Shown here: positions 25,901 through 64,000 of the stretch, one piece after another | Position numbering within the stretch: the stretch's first letter is position 1 | How the letters are laid out: every line of letters starts with the position of its first letter | DNA from: Membranipora membranacea | Lineage: Eukaryota > Bryozoa > Gymnolaemata > Cheilostomatida > Membraniporidae | Assembly (NCBI GenBank): GCA_914767715.1 | Contig: OU612071.1 | Location: 18,472,948 to 18,536,947 of the forward strand | Direction: 5' to 3' | DNA length: 64,000 bases | Notes under the pieces: model-generated | What the model saw: only the letters and a program-made list of their open reading frames with translations | Databases searched by the model: none | What the model was told of the DNA's origin: nothing | Position numbers and translations under genes: made by a program

Positions 25901-28900
25901 GGCTGCCCCGCCCTCCCTGCTGTTGGCCCTCCCTGCTGTTGGCCCTCCCTGCTGTTGTCGCCTCCCAGGTCAATTATTTCGAGTTGCTGTTGAGTTTCTC
26001 TTTCATGTGAAGCATAGCACATGTACCCGAATGGATCTTTTTTTGGGTGTTCATAGGAAGCATATTTTTAATTTCTTTTATGAAGATGCAAAGTTGTGGC
26101 TACTATTTGACCATGCTGCATAATGGCAAAAAATTGTTTGGACCCAACAACGGCACAAAAAGACCGAAAACGTCCTAAGAAAAACCGATCTAGACTCCCA
26201 TAGGCTTACATTTGTCTCGTCATACCTGCTGCTAACCCTGGCTGAGAAACAGTATGTTCTCAATATGGAACAGAAAGGTGCAGTTGTGGGGTAGCCTAAG
26301 TTTCAACTGTTAATTATGGCGTTTTGAACAAGGGGAAGGGTTACAATAGAAATACCGCAGCAAGGCCTTACGGGGTGGCTGGGGTCACATTCTTGTGTAC
26401 CGAACACAGTTATGACCCTCAATCACTTATACATAAATCATAATAATAAAGTTCTGACATGATGAAAATAATATGATATGCGTCACAAATCAATCCTACA
26501 AACGTAACGTTAAAACAAGAAATAGCCTGGCTTGACAAGCTTTGTACCGTGCCGGGATGGGGGACAAGCCTCACCCTCACCAAACAAAGCTTGTCAAGAC
26601 AGGCTAAACGAAAATATGGTTTTGTTTCCTTGTTTTGTCAGTAAATAGTGGGTTTGTGGATATAAATTATATCTGATGTGTCAAAATTAAATCGATTTCT
26701 TTTTTTATTTCTGGAGCAATATTCTGTGATTTTATTACGCGAGCTGTCGTCGCAGTGCAAGGCGATGTCCGGGTTGGTGACAATGAGATAATAATTAATA
26801 TGAGCAGTGATGGGACCCATCCTGTGTCGGGGTGATTAATTGGCTTGTTTGGATGATTGGCAGGTTGATTGTAGAGATCGTTTGAATGATTGGAAAAATT
26901 CAAAGAATTATCCGATTGGCCGAATCAAAAGACAAACTTTTAAAACAACGATTTGAAATTGAAATACCAGAAGATTTAAATTAGAAAGAGGAAACAGTGT
27001 CTGACTTCTGGGAACCTTAAATTCGATGACAATGAAATATCCCTGCCACCGGGACCCAAAAATATGTCCTGTTATGTTCGAAGAACTTCTGCCATCCTAC
27101 TCATTATTGTTATACAAGGAGCAGAAAAAAGAGGGTAGCAAAACTTCCACTTCTGGATATAATCACAGAGTAAGGACCTGTCAAGGTGAGTTTTGAGGTA
27201 AAGATGTACTGACCTAAAGGCGGCAATTGTCAGTCTGGTTATGGACGGATCGCCTCCGAACTTCGCATGCTGCAAGGGCACTAACTGAAGTCTTGTATGA
27301 GTGGTTCTGATGAACCATGGTAAATAAGTGATGGCTCCAAAATCACAGCAAGTCCCCTATGGGCATAACCTTGTCTTGCGAGCGCTAGGATGACAAGTTC
27401 CCCCCCCCCCCCCATTACCTTGGATCTTATCCGGAAAACATCAGATAAGGTTACTGCTGATTTTCCTCACTCCTATCTAACTTACTACACTACCAGCGTA
27501 ACATATCGTACACATAAATCAAAAGTGGGTGAAAAAATTACATTCTGGTTACCAAGAAACTAATGTGAGAATGTATCGTCTAATGAATTAATATCTTTTA
27601 TTTGTTTTGTCCCCATAATTCCTTGGCTAAGTCCAAAATTATGATTTCTCAGAGAAAATATGACAAAGTCGTCGACTTCCCGTAATCCATAAATATTTGG
27701 CCTGTACCCCTAAGTAAAAAAAATGATGGTTTCCCAGAACAGAATCATAACACCACCTTCCAAAAATTAGGGATTTGTGAAGGTGGTGTCATAATTCTGT
27801 TCTGGGAGTTCATCAATTTTCTTAGTGAGGGGAGTCAGTCCCATTATTGATGGATCAGTGGATGTCTGAGAATTATTATCATTTCAGTCTAATCCCTAAT
27901 TATGTGGACTGGTCAACATGGACTGAAAAATAATGACATCATTTTCTGATAATCCATAATTATTGGACATTACTACCGTGGTGACCTGAAACCTTGTCGA
28001 AGCTATCAAATGAAGGAGGGCCAGACGTCTTGGTCTAATCTACCCAGTATGCACCACTCGTCAAGTTGGCTATTGAGTTGAGTCAAAATAAATATACCAC
28101 CAGGTCGAGATAGTTGGTAGTAGCATTTCATTATCAGCCACATTCCCAACCAGCTATCTCGACACAGTTTGAGCACTTAAACTAGATCCCACCGGGCCTT
28201 TCAAAGGGCCCATATTTACATGTTTAGTGATTCCCTTCACTACCCTAGAGGAGAAGATAGTTCTTTAGTTCTGTTTAGTTTGGAGTGACTAAATGTTAGC
28301 TAGCTGAGGTGGAAATTTATAAAGACTCAAAGTTTCAGTAGCATCCAGACAGGCGGTCTGGACCAGTAGTCTATTAAACTCACCACAATATCATGATAAT
28401 ATGTATTTTCCTTCTTACCAATAATGACTACATTTATAAAGATTTGTAATAATTTTACCTGGTTAGACCAAGTTACTGATGCATTGTGGGAAGGGAATTA
28501 TCAAATAAATGTCTGCTAAGCAGATTTACAAGGAAAGTATTAATCCCTCAAGAAAATACGGCATTCATTCAGACAGATAAACTCATAGTAATATCTTGCA
28601 CAAGTATTTTTCTTATTTGAAAAGGGTGGGAAATCTTACATATACAAATGTATATAATACAATATCATATATAATATAAAATCATATATACATATACATA
28701 CATATATAGGCCTACCTATATAGGATCAAAGAACAATAATTACAGTGATCACAGTAGAGCAATCTGTCTTGCTTCTGCCTTAAGATCATGATATCAGCTG
28801 TACCAGCTAAATTCAGCTAGTGAGGGTGAGATATTATATGCTGGCAAAAATTCCTGCTACCTAAGGTGGGATATTATATGGAATTATCAGGTCGGCTTAA

Positions 28901-31663
28901 TTCTAGCTAGCGGTATATTTCAGTATTTCAAGCCTTAGGCGAGTGAACTTTTCCTCCCTCTGATAACATAGATTCCTGGAACTTATGAAGAACGTAGATA
29001 TTGGACATTAAGGTGGTTTATCCTCTGAATTAGCGCCTTGGAGTTCCAGAATGTAACTGAGTGACTAGGGAAGAGTGTCAGAAATATGATTTCAATAAAA
29101 GTGGTAAGGAAAACTCTTCCAATCGATATAAATATAGGAATAGATGGAAAAAGATGAGAAAAGATTTGCAACAAACGTTGGTATCTATAGTAGCCTATAT
29201 AGATTGTGGTTAGAGATTAGGATTTCTACCCATGCAGGTAGCCTCTTCTAGATACATATTCTAGTAGGATTTAGCATCATCTACATGGATCAGATAAGAT
29301 GAGCCTGGAAAGACCGAGAGGGATGCTTGGCAAATATGCAGGCCAAGCATACTGCTGAGGCGACATAGGAAAAGCGACCTGCTTTTTGTACGCTTCTGTC
29401 GATGGTACATGACATCACCGAACAGGTATTTTAGTATGAGTTGTAGATGCAGGTACCCCCTTGGGATGTAAGGCAATCACACAATAGATATAATCCGTTC
29501 AGGTCATGAGCAGAGGGAATTAAACACCATGATAGTGGCTTATTGAAAAATTGAGGAAGTTTTTGTAATGCATAAAGAATACAAATAATTAAAATCGAGC
29601 TTTTGAGGCACCGATCGATCGATGAGGTATTTACACTAAGTAGGAATGGGCATGTGACAAGGGAGTGTCACCATGCAGCATGTATTCTAGTATGGCATGT
29701 ATAAACAAGTTCCCATGGGACCTCACTCACTACCAGAGGCAATTCTAAAGCGTCCTTCGTTACCCTGTGAGATCATAAAGAACTCCATACGAACAAAACG
29801 GTAATTGAAGTATTGCATGGGCATCTATTCATCTACTGCTTTATAGTGCCTAATTTTACCGATTTTCTCCCACAAGAAATATTGTGTCGTACGACAAAAG
29901 CTGACCGTGATTATTGAGGAAGTCCATTTCTTGCGGGAATACCTTGTTTGGATGTTGAAGATGGGAATGCAGAGTTAGCACAGTGACGGTGATAAGAGAA
30001 TACCTACACTTTGTCACAGACTTCGCCAAGCCAAACAACCTGTCAGTTTCCAATTGTTTGCTGATCCCTGTCCTACATTTCATGGAGGATTTTGACACAT
30101 ATTTTGATTTGATTTATAACAGGATGAGCTTGTCTTGAAGACAGCTTGACTTGACGATTTTTAGATTGAATGCCTCTATATGTATGGAAATCCTAGGGTT
30201 ATAGAAGACAGATTGGTTATGCCAAGTTTACTTTTGAGGATATCTAAGATAGAATTGTGAGTTTTATGTGTGGAGGCGAGGGAGGTTGTCCCACCTGAAC
30301 ACGGACACAAAACTTGGGAAGAACATAAATGGATGATGCTTTATATCGTACCTTTTGAGCACATACTTTTAGTCCTTGAAAGTGAAGTACATCAACTTCA
30401 CTGATACAGCGACTGATTATAGGAGAAAAATATGTTTTACTTTCTGCATGATTGATTAATGCTCGAATTTTTGGCAGAATAAAACACTGGGTCTTAAGCC
30501 ACCCCCTCCCTTCGAGAAACCAGAGCCAAATTTTTATATTCTGAAAATCTTTTGAGGATAAACTTGATGCGCTCTTGCTTGCAGAGATATTCTAGGTCTG
30601 TTCACACCTTTCGATCCCCATTTATTCCTATACTACAAGCCTCTATGATTGAAGCCCATAGTGACTACGCTGACTCAAAGACCATGATGCTATTATCTGA
30701 TAGGCCAATGTTACAAAGGTGAAAATGTGGCAGTGGAAATCCTAGCTTAAGCCCTCACCAAGACAGTACCTGACTTTGCTAAGCTGACTTAGACAGCCCA
30801 GAGAAGTCAGGTGCTAGCTAACTCCACCAAGGAATAATTGATATATGCTACTTACAGTCACCAGAGGAATTGTCCTTATGCTTCTTGTATTTTCTTTTCT
30901 CAGTCTGTTTAGGTGGCGTTTCAGCCTGCACCTCTCCTGAAGGCTCCGACTGCTGCCTATCTAGACTTCTCGAGCCTGCAGCTTGAGGAGAATAGTCACT
31001 GTACTGTCGGGTAGAGTTTATAGTGTCAGAGTGTTGATTGTCCTTTGACTGAGTGGGGCTTGTATGTGCTGGCGATATATCGTAAGGATTGCTTGCCAGG
31101 TAATTCAGCTGACTGATGGGACAGTTCTTTGGTACCGGGAAATCTTGTGATGAGTGAGCGCTAGGCGGAAAAGCAGGTTGAGTTGTCGCCGGACCTCCAT
31201 GAGCGGGGTTCTGACTATGAGATGGTGAGGGTATTTGGGGCGACAGCTTCTCTGTTTTGAGACCGTCCGCAACAGCTAAATAGTTTTCTGGTGAGGAGTG
31301 GAGTGGCAGTTGAAGTTTTTGCCTCAATTTCAGACGGTCAGCACCAGCGGCGTGTTTTGTCTGGTCACTCACTGAGTCTTCTCTGGGAGATGTTGGACTC
31401 CTACAGGCACTATAATTTGCCATTGAACTTGACATAATCCAACTGGCATCCATATCACTCAGTGCATATGCTGAACCAGAGGTTGAAGTAATTGGCAGTG
31501 GTATATGCTCAGAACTAGCAGCAGCAGAGTAAGCAGGGTAATGTGATGATATATCAAGTCTTCTGTCCAGCTTGGCAAGGTGCCAGGGGTTGTTGTTAAA
31601 GATACTTAGGTGGTGATTGTCTCTCATATGATCTAAGTCCATAGCTTTACAAATTTCACACAT
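10809..31663 (-). CDS. NR5A: NR5A-class nuclear receptor (FTZ-F1/SF-1 family)
   Basis: Exons in order (minus strand): 31663-30856, 20675-20313, 18443-18346, 18058-17929, 17418-17297, 16683-16170, 15773-15649, 14845-14696, 14347-14219, 12927-12774, 12014-11913, 10960-10809; all phases fit. Starting at the inner ATG (20673) gives 678 residues. The distal exon spliced straight to the zinc-finger exon gives about 827, and with both exons about 948. In the 678-residue form, finger 1 uses C128, C131, C145 and C148 and finger 2 uses C164, C170, C180 and C183. The P box is CESCKG, the NR5 type. RGGRNKFG at 204-211 is the FTZ-F1 box that contacts the extended half-site TCAAGGTCA. Residues about 238-408 are an S/P/Q-rich hinge. 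The ligand-binding domain spans about 425-678, with DQMRLL..NW at 503-512 and AF-2 LLCELL at 668-673. NR5 receptors act in the nucleus as monomeric transcription factors. Gene symbol is by class only. Confidence 0.93.
10961..11912 (-). other. NR5 intron containing a fold-back MITE
   Basis: A 952-base intron, more than half of it filled by the element at 11283-11795. A plus-strand frame at 10915-11112 overlaps the last exon antisense and is not a gene. Confidence 0.85.
11283..11795. mobile_element. Fold-back MITE, family 1
   Basis: A 513-bp element whose ends, TAGACAGTTTTCTGAGC and its complement, mark long inverted arms of about 200 bases. Both arms include CCCACGCCGCAT and GGTACTTTTAACCC or their complements. 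The middle is AT-rich with no coding frame. The ends are TA, fitting a TA target as used by Tc1/mariner-type elements (inference). A second copy starts at 63797. Confidence 0.85.
11913..12014 (-). CDS. NR5A: NR5 exon, ligand-binding domain helix 8-9 region
   Basis: [20 protein letters not shown] continues to YISAKDTP. It aligns in position with the helix 8-9 segment of NR5 receptors. The donor is CCAG then GTATGT; phase is 1 at both ends. Confidence 0.87.
12015..12773 (-). other. NR5 intron
   Basis: 759 bases without a recognisable feature. A plus-strand 60-codon frame at 12366-12548 and overlapping minus frames have no family resemblance. Confidence 0.8.
12774..12927 (-). CDS. NR5A: NR5 exon, ligand-binding domain middle helices
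   Basis: [20 protein letters not shown] through [12 protein letters not shown]. The [13 protein letters not shown] stretch corresponds to the conserved 'E...LK.i.LFnP' helix of nuclear receptors. Starts in phase 0, ends in phase 1. Confidence 0.88.
12928..14218 (-). other. NR5 intron
   Basis: 1.3 kb, AT-rich. It contains a small inverted repeat at 13210-13288 (TATTTTTTTGGCAC and GTGCCAAAAAAAG) and a triplicated TTACAGCAAAGTTTTG-like word at 14108-14210. No gene is seen. Confidence 0.8.
14219..14347 (-). CDS. NR5A: NR5 exon with the nuclear-receptor signature
   Basis: [18 protein letters not shown] is the helix 3-5 signature (DQ..LL...W) shared by ligand-binding domains. The segment after it is Ala/Ser-rich. 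Phase 0 at both ends; donor GTAACA. Confidence 0.92.
14348..14695 (-). other. NR5 intron
   Basis: 348 bases. It holds the complement of the short GTTATCTGCTCTTTGACAT word also found in PIN1 intron 2. Nothing else is seen. Confidence 0.8.
14696..14845 (-). CDS. NR5A: NR5 exon, helices 2-3
   Basis: Fifty codons, [15 protein letters not shown] to APLFKQLE. It sits directly before the DQ..LL signature, where helix 3 is expected. Weakly conserved, but the phases (0/0) and the open frame fit. Confidence 0.87.
14846..15648 (-). other. NR5 intron
   Basis: 803 AT-rich bases. CATCTGCAGTAAGAAAC occurs at about 15450 and again at 15628, a short direct repeat bordering 180 bases. No gene is seen. Confidence 0.75.
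15649..15773 (-). CDS. NR5A: NR5 exon, hinge to start of ligand-binding domain
   Basis: [20 protein letters not shown] then [20 protein letters not shown]. The Ser/Asp-rich start is hinge-like and RRGSIS is a plausible basophilic kinase site (inference); the second half is helix 1-like. Phase 1 in, phase 0 out. Confidence 0.87.
15774..16169 (-). other. NR5 intron
   Basis: 396 bases with no recognisable element. Plus-strand frames crossing it are antisense shadows. Confidence 0.8.
16170..16683 (-). CDS. NR5A: NR5 hinge exon
   Basis: 171 codons rich in Ser, Pro, Gln and Asn, including [16 protein letters not shown], running from [10 protein letters not shown] to [11 protein letters not shown]. 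No folded domain is visible, as expected of the flexible hinge between the DNA- and ligand-binding domains. PKRE loosely resembles a sumoylation site; NR5 hinges are known to be sumoylated, but here it is only a guess. Phase 0 in, phase 1 out. Confidence 0.88.
16684..17296 (-). other. NR5 intron
   Basis: 613 bases; nothing recognisable. Confidence 0.8.
17297..17418 (-). CDS. NR5A: NR5 exon with the FTZ-F1 box
   Basis: [20 protein letters not shown] then [14 protein letters not shown] is the hallmark C-terminal extension of NR5 DNA-binding domains, and KVEAVR across the junction matches the family's MKLEAVR. This is the strongest single evidence for the class. Phase 1 in, 0 out. Confidence 0.95.
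17419..17928 (-). other. NR5 intron
   Basis: 510 bases. The minus strand holds GGTCAAGGTCTC near 17901-17912, one mismatch from the NR5 site YCAAGGYCA. Otherwise nothing is seen. Confidence 0.8.
17929..18058 (-). CDS. NR5A: NR5 exon, second zinc finger
   Basis: [20 protein letters not shown] through [19 protein letters not shown]. The spacing C-x5-C-x9-C-x2-C is correct. The finger tip CCPNGDSC differs from the TC.EN..C usual in the family. Phase 0 in, 1 out. Confidence 0.95.
18059..18345 (-). other. NR5 intron between the two zinc-finger exons
   Basis: 287 bases. The intron falls right after the finger-1 FFK, a position commonly interrupted in nuclear-receptor genes. No element is seen. 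Confidence 0.8.
18346..18443 (-). CDS. NR5A: NR5 exon, first zinc finger
   Basis: [20 protein letters not shown] then [12 protein letters not shown]. It holds the four finger-1 cysteines and the CESCKG P box. It requires an upstream exon ending in phase 1, and both candidate N-terminal exons do. Confidence 0.95.
18444..20312 (-). other. NR5 intron
   Basis: 1.87 kb. A GC-rich patch lies at 18925-18980. No open frame of interest and no clear repeat. Confidence 0.8.
20313..20675 (-). CDS. NR5A: NR5 inner N-terminal exon (start exon or cassette)
   Basis: An ATG at 20671-20673 opens [19 protein letters not shown] and runs to RNDA at donor GTAAAC (phase 1). There is an in-frame stop 60 bases upstream with no other Met, so it can be a first coding exon. 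It is also preceded exactly by CTACTCCTGCTACAG, a good acceptor. Used that way, the exon is 363 bases, phase 1-1, and fits in frame after the exon at 30856-31663. The content is an acidic/aromatic A/B domain without known motifs. Confidence 0.82.
20711..20930. repeat. 110-bp tandem duplication next to the inner NR5 exon
   Basis: Two head-to-tail copies (20711-20820, 20821-20930) share TAGC.GTGTTAAGAA, AGTAGTC.ACTG and GACGTAAGAG.ATGTCTGAAC with modest divergence. They begin 35 bases outside the exon's acceptor. Confidence 0.85.
24710..24811. repeat. Perfect 102-bp palindrome without spacer
   Basis: Bases 24710-24760 are the exact reverse complement of 24761-24811. The centre is TATTATATATAATA. 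The outer ends read TACATACCCCTCTGTC and the complement, and symmetry stops at 24709/24812. Confidence 0.97.
25270..25545 (+). mobile_element. LINE 3' end, truncated
   Basis: The conceptual reading contains [19 protein letters not shown], typical of the extreme C-terminus of a non-LTR retrotransposon reverse-transcriptase ORF, followed by a 3' UTR ending near GAATGTAAAATAAAC. It aligns by eye with the minus-strand copy at 48739-48999 ([19 protein letters not shown]). It is 5'-truncated with no open upstream frame. Confidence 0.65.
25911..25957. repeat. 16-bp minisatellite
   Basis: Three near-exact tandem copies of CCCTCCCTGCTGTTGG in the large NR5 intron. Confidence 0.92.
26524..26607. repeat. 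Fold-back element
   Basis: Left arm TAGCCTGGCTTGACAAGC and right arm GCTTGTCAAGACAGGCTA are nearly perfect inverted copies around a 40-base GC-rich loop. Small MITE or structural repeat. Confidence 0.8.
27400..27413. repeat. C14 homopolymer
   Basis: Run of fourteen C in the large NR5 intron; length may be unreliable in assembly. Confidence 0.9.
27724..27816. repeat. Long imperfect hairpin
   Basis: Arms of about 38 bases share CCCAGAACAGAAT..ATAACACCACCTTC with their complement. The words CCCTAATTATGTG and GATTTCTCAGA..AATAATGACA nearby recur at about 49370-49460, so the surrounding 27600-27970 appears to be part of a dispersed family. Confidence 0.75.
30856..31663 (-). CDS. NR5A: NR5 distal N-terminal exon
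   Basis: 269 codons open from ATG 31663 ([20 protein letters not shown]), with an in-frame TGA a few codons upstream. The eighth codon is a second ATG (31642) in better Kozak context (G at -3 and +4). The protein is rich in Ser, Pro, Gln and His and ends in a basic [15 protein letters not shown]. The donor is GACT then GTAAGT, a strong phase-1 site compatible with the zinc-finger exon or the exon at 20313-20675. Long Ser/Pro-rich A/B domains made from alternative starts are known for insect FTZ-F1. The link to this gene is inferred from strand, phase and composition. Confidence 0.8.
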
Positions 31664-33139
31664 GCAATGTATAAATCACGTCTCAATAAACACTAGCTTT
31701 TTGGAATGTCTGCAAACACACAACCACTTCAAACATTGACAGAGCTGAAGATGATACCCTTTTCTTAAGTAAAACTCCCTATCATCTCAAGGCAAAGCAG
31801 GTAGTTGACAGGTGCCTGTTGTGGTCAAGTTGACATAACCTTGGTTCTGAAAAAATCAATGGTTGGTAAATATTGATGTCCGACAAAGGCGTGTTTATAA
31901 ACCAATGATTCTGGGCTAATAGCCTATAAAAGAGTCATTTTCTAAGATTTTCATAAATGTATGCTTCGAGGCTAGAACCCAAGTCAAGGTTAAACAAAGT
32001 TCAATCATGTAATGCAAGGAGAAGAAAAAGGGATTTTTGAATGAACATGATACATTTATTTATTTATTGAGGTTTTCTAAAAGTTTATAATTAAAGCAAA
32101 TTAAAAATAACTTGTTGACCTCATTGATAGATCCAGATGGGGAGGTGGGCAGCATTACTTTCCAGTTCGGAACCAGGTTCGGCAAAGGCCTGTGCATCTA
32201 CAAAACAGATTATATAAATGTTGGTTTTTTTTATGATTTATTTTATCATGCAATGCATTAGGTTTGCAGATCCCTGAATGTTCAACTTATTTGTATTATA
32301 TATATATATAAATAAATATATATATGACATGATGATGATCATGATCCACAGCAGGCCTTCTCTTCTGTAGATGGTGCAAGTCAAGTGATTGAGGCCTATC
32401 ATCTCACCTTGCCTATTGAACTATTATGAATTATATATCAAGCTGATAGTGATTGATAGGTGACTGTGCTGCCGGTGTCTGTGTGAGTGAGTAAAGCTGA
32501 TAAATTTGGAAACCAGGCCATAAGTTTAGTTAGGTTCACAGGACTGGTCTCCTCCGCAACCTGGCAATCTTTGACTTGCCCGTTGTGTTTTTGCCTTCAA
32601 TGTTGTTTGAAGGTAGAGACCATACATGTGCCAGCTCCCATGGACCCTTGAATCCAAGGACGTTTGAACGGTGACTCCCTGAGCTAAGTATTTTGTTTGA
32701 AAGACTACGGCCTGTGTGGTACAGCTTCATGCATACCTCATTTGATTGAGCTAGTCACACCTGCAGCTCACGTAGCAGCAATAAATTTCATTTGGAAAAT
32801 TATTTTCCAGCCTTCAATGATGTGGTAAAAAATACAAGAAAGTTCTGGGGTCCATAAAAGCTGGTCTTATTTATTGAGGGCCATGGGTCTTCGTCAATAT
32901 ATTTGTTCCAAGGCTATACGTTGCGTGTAACAACTATGTGTGCGATATTCTGTAGTCCACAACTACAAAGCACCAGCATTAATGATGATATCAGTATTGA
33001 GGATTTCCAATAACGGTGCAGTAGGGTGTTCGATCCCCATTTCAACCTATTTATTACTGTGATTCGTGGTACAACAGGCGTGAAGCATTGTTTGCTTGTA
33101 CTTCAGGTAGATGTACTTTGCTGATGCCATATAGAAGAA
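31664..33139. promoter_or_regulatory. Divergent intergenic/promoter region NR5-LARS2
   Basis: 1476 bases between the distal NR5 start (minus) and the LARS2 start (plus). It must include both 5' UTRs and promoters unless non-coding first exons lie elsewhere. Two near-matches (8 of 9) to the NR5 binding site YCAAGGYCA occur: TAACCTTGG at 31836-31844 and TCAAGGTTA at 31984-31992. A TA-rich microsatellite lies at about 32297-32325. No CpG island or convincing TATA box. Confidence 0.4.

Positions 33140-64000
<30,861 letters not shown>

Larger units (their letters stand above)
20676..30855 (-). other. Large NR5 intron (10.2 kb)
   Basis: Separates the two N-terminal exons. It contains a 110-bp tandem duplication (20711-20930), the perfect 102-bp palindrome (24710-24811), a LINE 3' end (about 25270-25545), a 16-bp minisatellite (25911-25957), fold-backs at 26524-26607 and 27724-27816, a C14 run at 27400-27413 and several AT-rich tracts. 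No nested gene was recognised. Minus-strand frames at 22942-23202, 29261-29476 and 29856-30098 have no family resemblance. Promoter elements for the inner start, if any, would lie at its distal (low-coordinate) end. Confidence 0.75.

Noticed and set aside
29261-29476. 71-codon minus-strand frame in the large NR5 intron
   Set aside because: No recognisable family, no splice context and no repeats to support it.

Overview
The window is nuclear DNA from an invertebrate animal. It is AT-rich, its genes are broken into many GT-AG introns, and the non-coding sequence is full of tandem arrays, fold-back elements and retroposon debris. The species cannot be fixed. An NR5-class nuclear receptor points to Eumetazoa (cnidarian or bilaterian); the receptor is clearly diverged from vertebrate SF-1/LRH-1.

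Three genes can be assembled exon by exon with compatible phases. (1) 1471-7963, plus strand: a complete five-exon PIN1-type WW/parvulin prolyl isomerase of 153 residues. (2) 10809-31663, minus strand: an NR5A (FTZ-F1/SF-1) nuclear receptor with a two-finger DNA-binding domain, FTZ-F1 box, S/P/Q-rich hinge, full ligand-binding domain and AF-2 helix. Its N-terminus comes from two large exons, at 30856-31663 and 20313-20675, both compatible with the first zinc-finger exon. The inner one can act as a start exon or as a phase 1-1 cassette. (3) 33140 to beyond 64000, plus strand: the first nine exons of mitochondrial leucyl-tRNA synthetase (LARS2), from the targeting peptide through the HMGH motif into the editing insertion; the rest lies outside the window.

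PIN1 and NR5 converge tail to tail across 2.8 kb. NR5 (distal start) and LARS2 diverge head to head across about 1.5 kb, which may hold shared promoter elements. No operon-like organisation is seen.

The rest is repeats. Main items: a 46-bp minisatellite at 1-398; a tRNA-derived SINE near 8.7 kb; a fold-back MITE at 11283-11795 with a second copy running off the right edge; a perfect 102-bp spacerless palindrome at 24710-24811; a 278-bp tandem duplication at 41.2-41.8 kb; a 14-bp GT-rich array at 42.4 kb; a TIR element at 45781-46157; and a 2.9-kb composite fold-back at 46271-49195. That composite has about 420-bp arms, a decayed reverse transcriptase inside, and a 261-bp LINE 3' end nested in one arm with a 5-bp target duplication. 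All calls come from reading the sequence; no search or alignment program was run.
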